This document shows, one piece after another, positions 60,504 through 64,000 of a DNA stretch of 64,000 nt. The stretch lies in NCBI RefSeq assembly GCF_009758125.1, contig NZ_WRXO01000004.1, positions 186,001-250,000 of the forward strand. The letters are read 5' to 3'. Each line of letters begins with the position of its first letter. Position 1 is the first letter of the stretch. The notes under the pieces were generated by a model. That model was not told the origin of the DNA and ran no database searches. It saw nothing but the letters and a program-made list of their open reading frames with translations. The translations under genes and the position numbers were made by a program. Source of the stretch: Chitinophaga oryziterrae. Lineage in GTDB: Bacteria > Bacteroidota > Bacteroidia > Chitinophagales > Chitinophagaceae.

Positions 60504-61176
60504 CCCCGGCATATCCTATAGCAAACTTTACCAGCGCATTGGGTCCTGAAAGCTGCAGTTTCTTGGTAATATTGTGCCTGTGATTGTCTACTGTTCTTAC
60601 ACTGATGCACTGATAAGACGCAATATCCCTGCTGCTCATACCTCTGGCAATCATATCCAGTATTTTTGATTCCGTTTTACTCAATCTGTCATTGACAGGC
60701 AGGGTATTTATATCTCCGGCTGAAACAAGTTCTCTTGAGGTAGCGTGATAGGTATCGCGGATATGATAAAACCTGCTGAGTCTCGACTGTATACTTTTCA
60801 GTAATTCTTCTCCGCTAAACGGAGCTACCAGGAAATCATCTGCACCCAGGTTCATTCCTTTCCGCATATTGGCCGGGCCATTAGGTCTGCTGAAAAGGAT
60901 AAAGGGTGTGTGTTTCAACACGGGATCATTCCTGAGCGTGATCAGGAACTGGTACCCGGTGGTGTCGTGCATCATAGAGTCGCATAAAATCATATCAGGC
61001 TGATCGTTATAACCGTGCGCGATACCTTCTGCAACTGTGTTGGCAACCAATAACGTATACTGTGGGGTTAACAGCTGACGGAATTTGCGCAGCATCGCAG
61101 AGTCACCTGTTAATAGCAAAATTTTGAGTTGGGCTGGCTCACTGAACCCTAAAACTTCATTGTAAGGTGTGTTCAT
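60490..61176 (-). CDS. Response regulator, LuxR/NarL type, with degenerate receiver
   Basis: 228 residues. Receiver domain (about 17-135) keeps Asp66 (PDMILCDSMM) but the acidic pair at the start is Thr-Gly (LLLTGDSAM) and the conserved Lys is Ala118 (FLVAPF). Residues about 165-225 are a LuxR-type HTH (LSKTESKILDMIARGMSSRDIASYQCISVRTVDNHRHNITKKLQL). No partner kinase is adjacent. It may work without phosphorylation. Single gene. Confidence 0.88.
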   Translation of the reverse strand: MNTPYNEVLGFSEPAQLKILLLTGDSAMLRKFRQLLTPQYTLLVANTVAEGIAHGYNDQPDMILCDSMMHDTTGYQFLITLRNDPVLKHTPFILFSRPNGPANMRKGMNLGADDFLVAPFSGEELLKSIQSRLSRFYHIRDTYHATSRELVSAGDINTLPVNDRLSKTESKILDMIARGMSSRDIASYQCISVRTVDNHRHNITKKLQLSGPNALVKFAIGYAGAMGR

Positions 61177-61433
61177 CGGTACATGGTTTTTTCTCGTAAA
61201 ACCGCGTGCATGTTATTAGCAGCTTTACAGGAATACTTTACAAAGGTGTAATCTTAATAATGGCTTGTAACGGACATATCTTTAATGCCCCGTTTTATAG
61301 GGTGTACCAGGAATAATAACAATCTAAGGGAGGTTTTTTTAAGAAAGATATGGGGTTTTTTAAGGCATATGCTGAGGTAAAGTTATTAAATAATTCTGGG
61401 TTACAATGTATCTATAGAAAGGAAAAATGTGAT
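61177..61433. other. Non-coding control region
   Basis: AT-rich region upstream of the response regulator gene (minus strand). No gene and no clear TAnnTTTG element were recognised. Confidence 0.4.
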
Positions 61434-61471
61434 AAAACAAAAAAGAACCAGTATATATACCAGTTCTTTTT
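61434..61471 (-). terminator. Terminator of the 61493-62317 lipoprotein gene
   Basis: On the minus strand AAAAGAAC and GTTCTTTT, extended by two G-T pairs and a GTATATATAC core, form a stem ending in a T-rich tail (TTTTTTGTTTT). It begins about 22 bases after the gene's stop. Confidence 0.8.
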
Positions 61472-61492
61472 AAATATTATAGGTGGTAACAT

Positions 61493-62317
61493 CTATTTAC
61501 CATAGTGCGCTTGCATAACAACCGAGTCTGTAACTGCTGCCTGATTGCCTTTCATTGTTGTTGTTCTCAACGTCATAACTGCCGGATAATCATCGGCATC
61601 ATACTGATAAGTATTGTTGACAGTAGTGCTTATATCCGTAAAAGGATTATGAGATGCGTATGTCAGCAGGTTATTAGCAGAGAGTAAACCTGCCAGGTCT
61701 TCTACATTAAATTTAACAAGATAGTAACCCAGTACCTTCGGGGCCGGGTTAATTTTATCATCATAGGTGTAAGTCGTAATGGAGCTGGCATTATCCAACG
61801 CATAGGCAACCATTACCCGTTTGATGATATTACCCTTTATATCCCAGGTGTATTCATATGAGTAAAGGAGTTTTTCCTGGTTCGTACCAGCATCTTTTTC
61901 AGCGTGATAGAGCATGGCCAGTTTCTTATCTGTATTATATCCCAGGGAATCCACACCAATTAAGGATCCTGCTGAATCATAAGAACTGATCACGCTGGGC
62001 AGGCCCAGATCATTGAAAGTAATGCCCTGACGCTGGTAGATATTATTCAGCAAAAGATCCGTAGTAAAATCGATTGTAACGATCATCCCTGATGTATACG
62101 AAGGGAGCGTTGCAGAAGGATTCTCACCAAAGGTAAGATACCTGTACACTGATTTATCCATGTTAAACTCTATCGAAGTACTGTCCCCATTGGTAGCAAT
62201 AGTACTCTGTAAATACTTTGTAACCGGAGTGGGAGTGATGGTAGTAGATGAGTCATCCTTTTTACAGGCCGCAAATAACAATGTTAGCGTAGCTAAGCAA
62301 ATAAAAGATTGTTTCAT
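61493..62317 (-). CDS. Lipoprotein of unknown function
   Basis: 274 residues from the ATG giving MKQSFICLATLTLLFAAC-KKDD, a signal peptide with lipobox FAAC; two codons upstream another ATG is possible. The mature part has repeated strand-turn units such as YEYTWDIKGNIIKRVMV, LGYNTDKKLAMLYH and YQYDADDYPAVM, similar to DUF4595-like/RHS-like lipoproteins of Bacteroidota. Function unknown. Single gene with its own terminator. Confidence 0.7.
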   Translation of the reverse strand: MKQSFICLATLTLLFAACKKDDSSTTITPTPVTKYLQSTIATNGDSTSIEFNMDKSVYRYLTFGENPSATLPSYTSGMIVTIDFTTDLLLNNIYQRQGITFNDLGLPSVISSYDSAGSLIGVDSLGYNTDKKLAMLYHAEKDAGTNQEKLLYSYEYTWDIKGNIIKRVMVAYALDNASSITTYTYDDKINPAPKVLGYYLVKFNVEDLAGLLSANNLLTYASHNPFTDISTTVNNTYQYDADDYPAVMTLRTTTMKGNQAAVTDSVVMQAHYGK

Positions 62318-62418
62318 AGGCATCCCGGCACTAGATTAATAATGCCAGTCAAATATACATATATTTTTAACTATATAAGGAATCTTAATATACAATAGCC
62401 ACTCATTTTCATGTCAGT

Positions 62419-63738
62419 TTACAGACGGCAATCAACAATGTTCCTGTCTACACAGGCTTTGGTATCGAAAATGACCCCATTATTACGTTTATACTTTTTA
62501 TAATCAAAGGTGAGGAACTCTTTATGTGCCACCGCGATAATGATCCCATCATAGATCTCATCATCTTTTAGCTTTGTTACGATTTCCAGCCCGTATTCGT
62601 GTGCTACTTCTTTAGGATCTGCCCAGGGATCATAGATCGTAACATCTGTTCCGAATTGCTTTAACTCATGGTAAATGTCTACCACCCTTGTATTACGCAC
62701 ATCCGGGCAGTTTTCTTTAAAGGTAATCCCCATGATCAGTATTTTGGACCCCTTGATCTTGTGGTCCTTTTCAATCATGAGCTTTACGATCTTATTCGCA
62801 ACAAAATTGCCCATATGGTCATTCACCCTTCTTCCGGAAAGGATTACCTGCGGATGATATCCCAGGGATTCCGCTTTATGGGCAAGATAATAAGGATCAA
62901 CGCCTATGCAATGGCCGCCTACCAATCCTGGCTTGTATTTCAGGAAGTTCCACTTTGTTCCTGCCGCTTCTATCACGTCGTTGGTATCAATACCGATACG
63001 GTCAAATATAAGTGCCAGTTCATTTACAAAGGAGATGTTGATATCGCGCTGGGCATTCTCAATCGCTTTGGACGCTTCTGCCACTTTTATACTGGAGGCT
63101 TTGTGCGTACCTGCTTCTATAATTGAGGCATATAATGCATCGACTTTGGCCGCAATTTCAGGGGTTGATCCGCTGGTTACCTTTTTGATCTTTGTAAGGG
63201 TATTTACTTTATCCCCCGGATTGATACGCTCGGGAGAATAACCGGCAAAGAAATCCTTATTGAATTTCAGGCCGGACACCTTTTCCAGCACAGGTACACA
63301 GTCATCTTCCGTACAACCAGGGTATACGGTAGACTCATATATCACAATGTCCCCTGCTTTCAGGATACTGCCCAGCATAGTAGACGCATTAATTAATGGT
63401 CTGAGGTCCGGGGATTTATATTCGTTGATAGGTGTTGGAACTGTAACAATGAAGATATTGTAGTCTTTCAGGGCGGCTTTGTCAGAGGAAAACAGCAGGC
63501 CCTTGTCTGCGCCTGGTTCTTTTCTGATACTGATGACCTTACTAAGGTCTTCAATATTGGCCTCTTTGGTCCTGTCTTGTCCTTTACTCAGTTCTTTTAC
63601 ACGATCTTCATTGATATCAAAGCCAAGTACTTTGTACTTTTTGGCGAATTCAATAGCAAGAGGTAAACCGACATAACCTAATCCTATAATAGCTATATGG
63701 CTGTTTTCCAGCCCTTTTTGCGGTACAATGGTATTCAT
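62419..63738 (-). CDS. UDP-N-acetylhexosamine 6-dehydrogenase (TviB/WbpA/WecC-type)
   Basis: 439 residues. NAD-binding IAIIGLGYVGLPLAIEFAKKYKVLGFDIN; VPTPINEYKSPDLRPL; ESTVYPGCTEDDCVPVLE; central helix with AEASKAIENAQRDINISFVNELA; catalytic Cys in GLVGGHCIGVDPYYL; C-terminal MGITFKENCPDVRNTRVVDI. The ENCPDVRN type oxidises UDP-GlcNAc or UDP-ManNAc to the uronic acid. The C-terminus matches the fossil at 34211-34300. It lies 32 bases after the phosphatase gene on the same strand and is likely in its operon. Confidence 0.93.
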   Translation of the reverse strand: MNTIVPQKGLENSHIAIIGLGYVGLPLAIEFAKKYKVLGFDINEDRVKELSKGQDRTKEANIEDLSKVISIRKEPGADKGLLFSSDKAALKDYNIFIVTVPTPINEYKSPDLRPLINASTMLGSILKAGDIVIYESTVYPGCTEDDCVPVLEKVSGLKFNKDFFAGYSPERINPGDKVNTLTKIKKVTSGSTPEIAAKVDALYASIIEAGTHKASSIKVAEASKAIENAQRDINISFVNELALIFDRIGIDTNDVIEAAGTKWNFLKYKPGLVGGHCIGVDPYYLAHKAESLGYHPQVILSGRRVNDHMGNFVANKIVKLMIEKDHKIKGSKILIMGITFKENCPDVRNTRVVDIYHELKQFGTDVTIYDPWADPKEVAHEYGLEIVTKLKDDEIYDGIIIAVAHKEFLTFDYKKYKRNNGVIFDTKACVDRNIVDCRL

Positions 63739-63770
63739 TTTGTAAAAATAGAATTTTAACAGCAGATTTC

Positions 63771-64000
63771 TTACTTTATTGTCTGGGGTAAATGTGTGAG
63801 TATATTATTTTTAAAAGGATATACTTCCAGCAGTTTTACCAGTTTTTTGTCTTTAGCAATCGAAAGAATAGCGCTCAGGTGTTTTTCATGGTGCAGGTCC
63901 GTACCGATGAAGTCAACGAGCTGGTGTTCTATCAGCCATTCAGCTACTTTCTGGATATGCCGGCCATAATAACCGGTAAGGGAAAGCAGGTTTACCTGCA
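63771..64000 (-). CDS. CpsB/YwqE-type protein-tyrosine phosphatase, C-terminal end
   Basis: Frame open to the right edge, about 76 C-terminal residues: QVNLLSLTGYYGRHIQKVAEW, VDFIGTDLHHEKHLSAIL and KDKKLVKLLE. FIGTDLHH is the conserved metal-binding end of the PHP-type CpsB/YwqE phosphatases. These dephosphorylate capsule tyrosine kinases, here plausibly Wzc at 31757-34177. It ends 32 bases before the dehydrogenase start codon. Confidence 0.85.
   Translation of the reverse strand, partial: QVNLLSLTGYYGRHIQKVAEWLIEHQLVDFIGTDLHHEKHLSAILSIAKDKKLVKLLEVYPFKNNILTHLPQTIK

Overview
The window looks like the chromosome of a Bacteroidota bacterium, most likely Chitinophagaceae (Chitinophaga-like). The evidence is type IX secretion C-terminal domains, SprB-type repeats, LacI/GntR hybrid regulators, many small lipoproteins with an FxAC-K lipobox, DUF4202, DUF4267 and DUF3347 genes, TAnnTTTG-like -7 promoter elements and the absence of strong Shine-Dalgarno sequences. 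No rRNA, tRNA, CRISPR array or transposase was seen. The genus is an inference.

Region 1 (1-28 kb) is ordinary accessory chromosome. It holds the end of an S9 peptidase, a luciferase-like oxidoreductase, a histidine-kinase-like protein that stops before its ATPase domain, a GntR/LacI regulator, two tandem paralogous lipoproteins, and a protein whose N-terminus resembles the DUF4157 leader of extracellular contractile injection system cargo. Next come MOSC and DUF4202 genes, a Crp/Fnr regulator divergent from an SDR gene with two operator-like palindromes between them, a secreted pectate lyase, and a copper operon (CopB-type ATPase, haem-binding protein, DUF3347, His-rich protein) divergent from a second Crp/Fnr gene. 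A DUF2089/membrane protein/hydrolase operon follows, then an internally deleted FtsX-type permease. The region ends with a BlaI-BlaR1 operon whose third gene encodes a secreted protein carrying the same seven-residue repeats as the BlaR1 C-terminus.

Region 2 (28.9-59.4 kb) is one long, co-oriented, AT-richer surface-polysaccharide locus of the Wzx/Wzy type. It begins with a CapD-like dehydratase, an outer-membrane export protein and a Wzc tyrosine kinase with an 11-fold Gly-Tyr tail. A nearly complete legionaminic-acid-type nonulosonic acid pathway follows (LegB, LegC, NeuD/LegH-like, LegI, LegG, PtmE-like), but no CMP-sugar synthetase is present. Then come Wzy, a glycosyltransferase with sialyltransferase-like motifs, Wzx, an acetyltransferase, a secreted GH56-like protein and a GT4. 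The UDP-L-FucNAc pathway (FnlA, FnlB, FnlC) is next, followed by a 2OG dioxygenase, a T9SS surface protein, an acyltransferase, a WbuB-like transferase, a 4-reductase, a PIG-L deacetylase, the initiating phosphosugar transferase and a sugar N-formyltransferase. At least four gene fossils lie in the locus, which suggests repeated module exchange.

Region 3 (59.4-64 kb) holds strong terminators, fragments of a FemAB-like acyltransferase and a sigma-54 activator, a response regulator with a degenerate receiver, a lipoprotein, an intact UDP-N-acetylhexosamine dehydrogenase and the end of a CpsB/YwqE-type tyrosine phosphatase. The last two probably serve the same surface polysaccharide.

All family assignments were made by eye from motifs; no database search was run.
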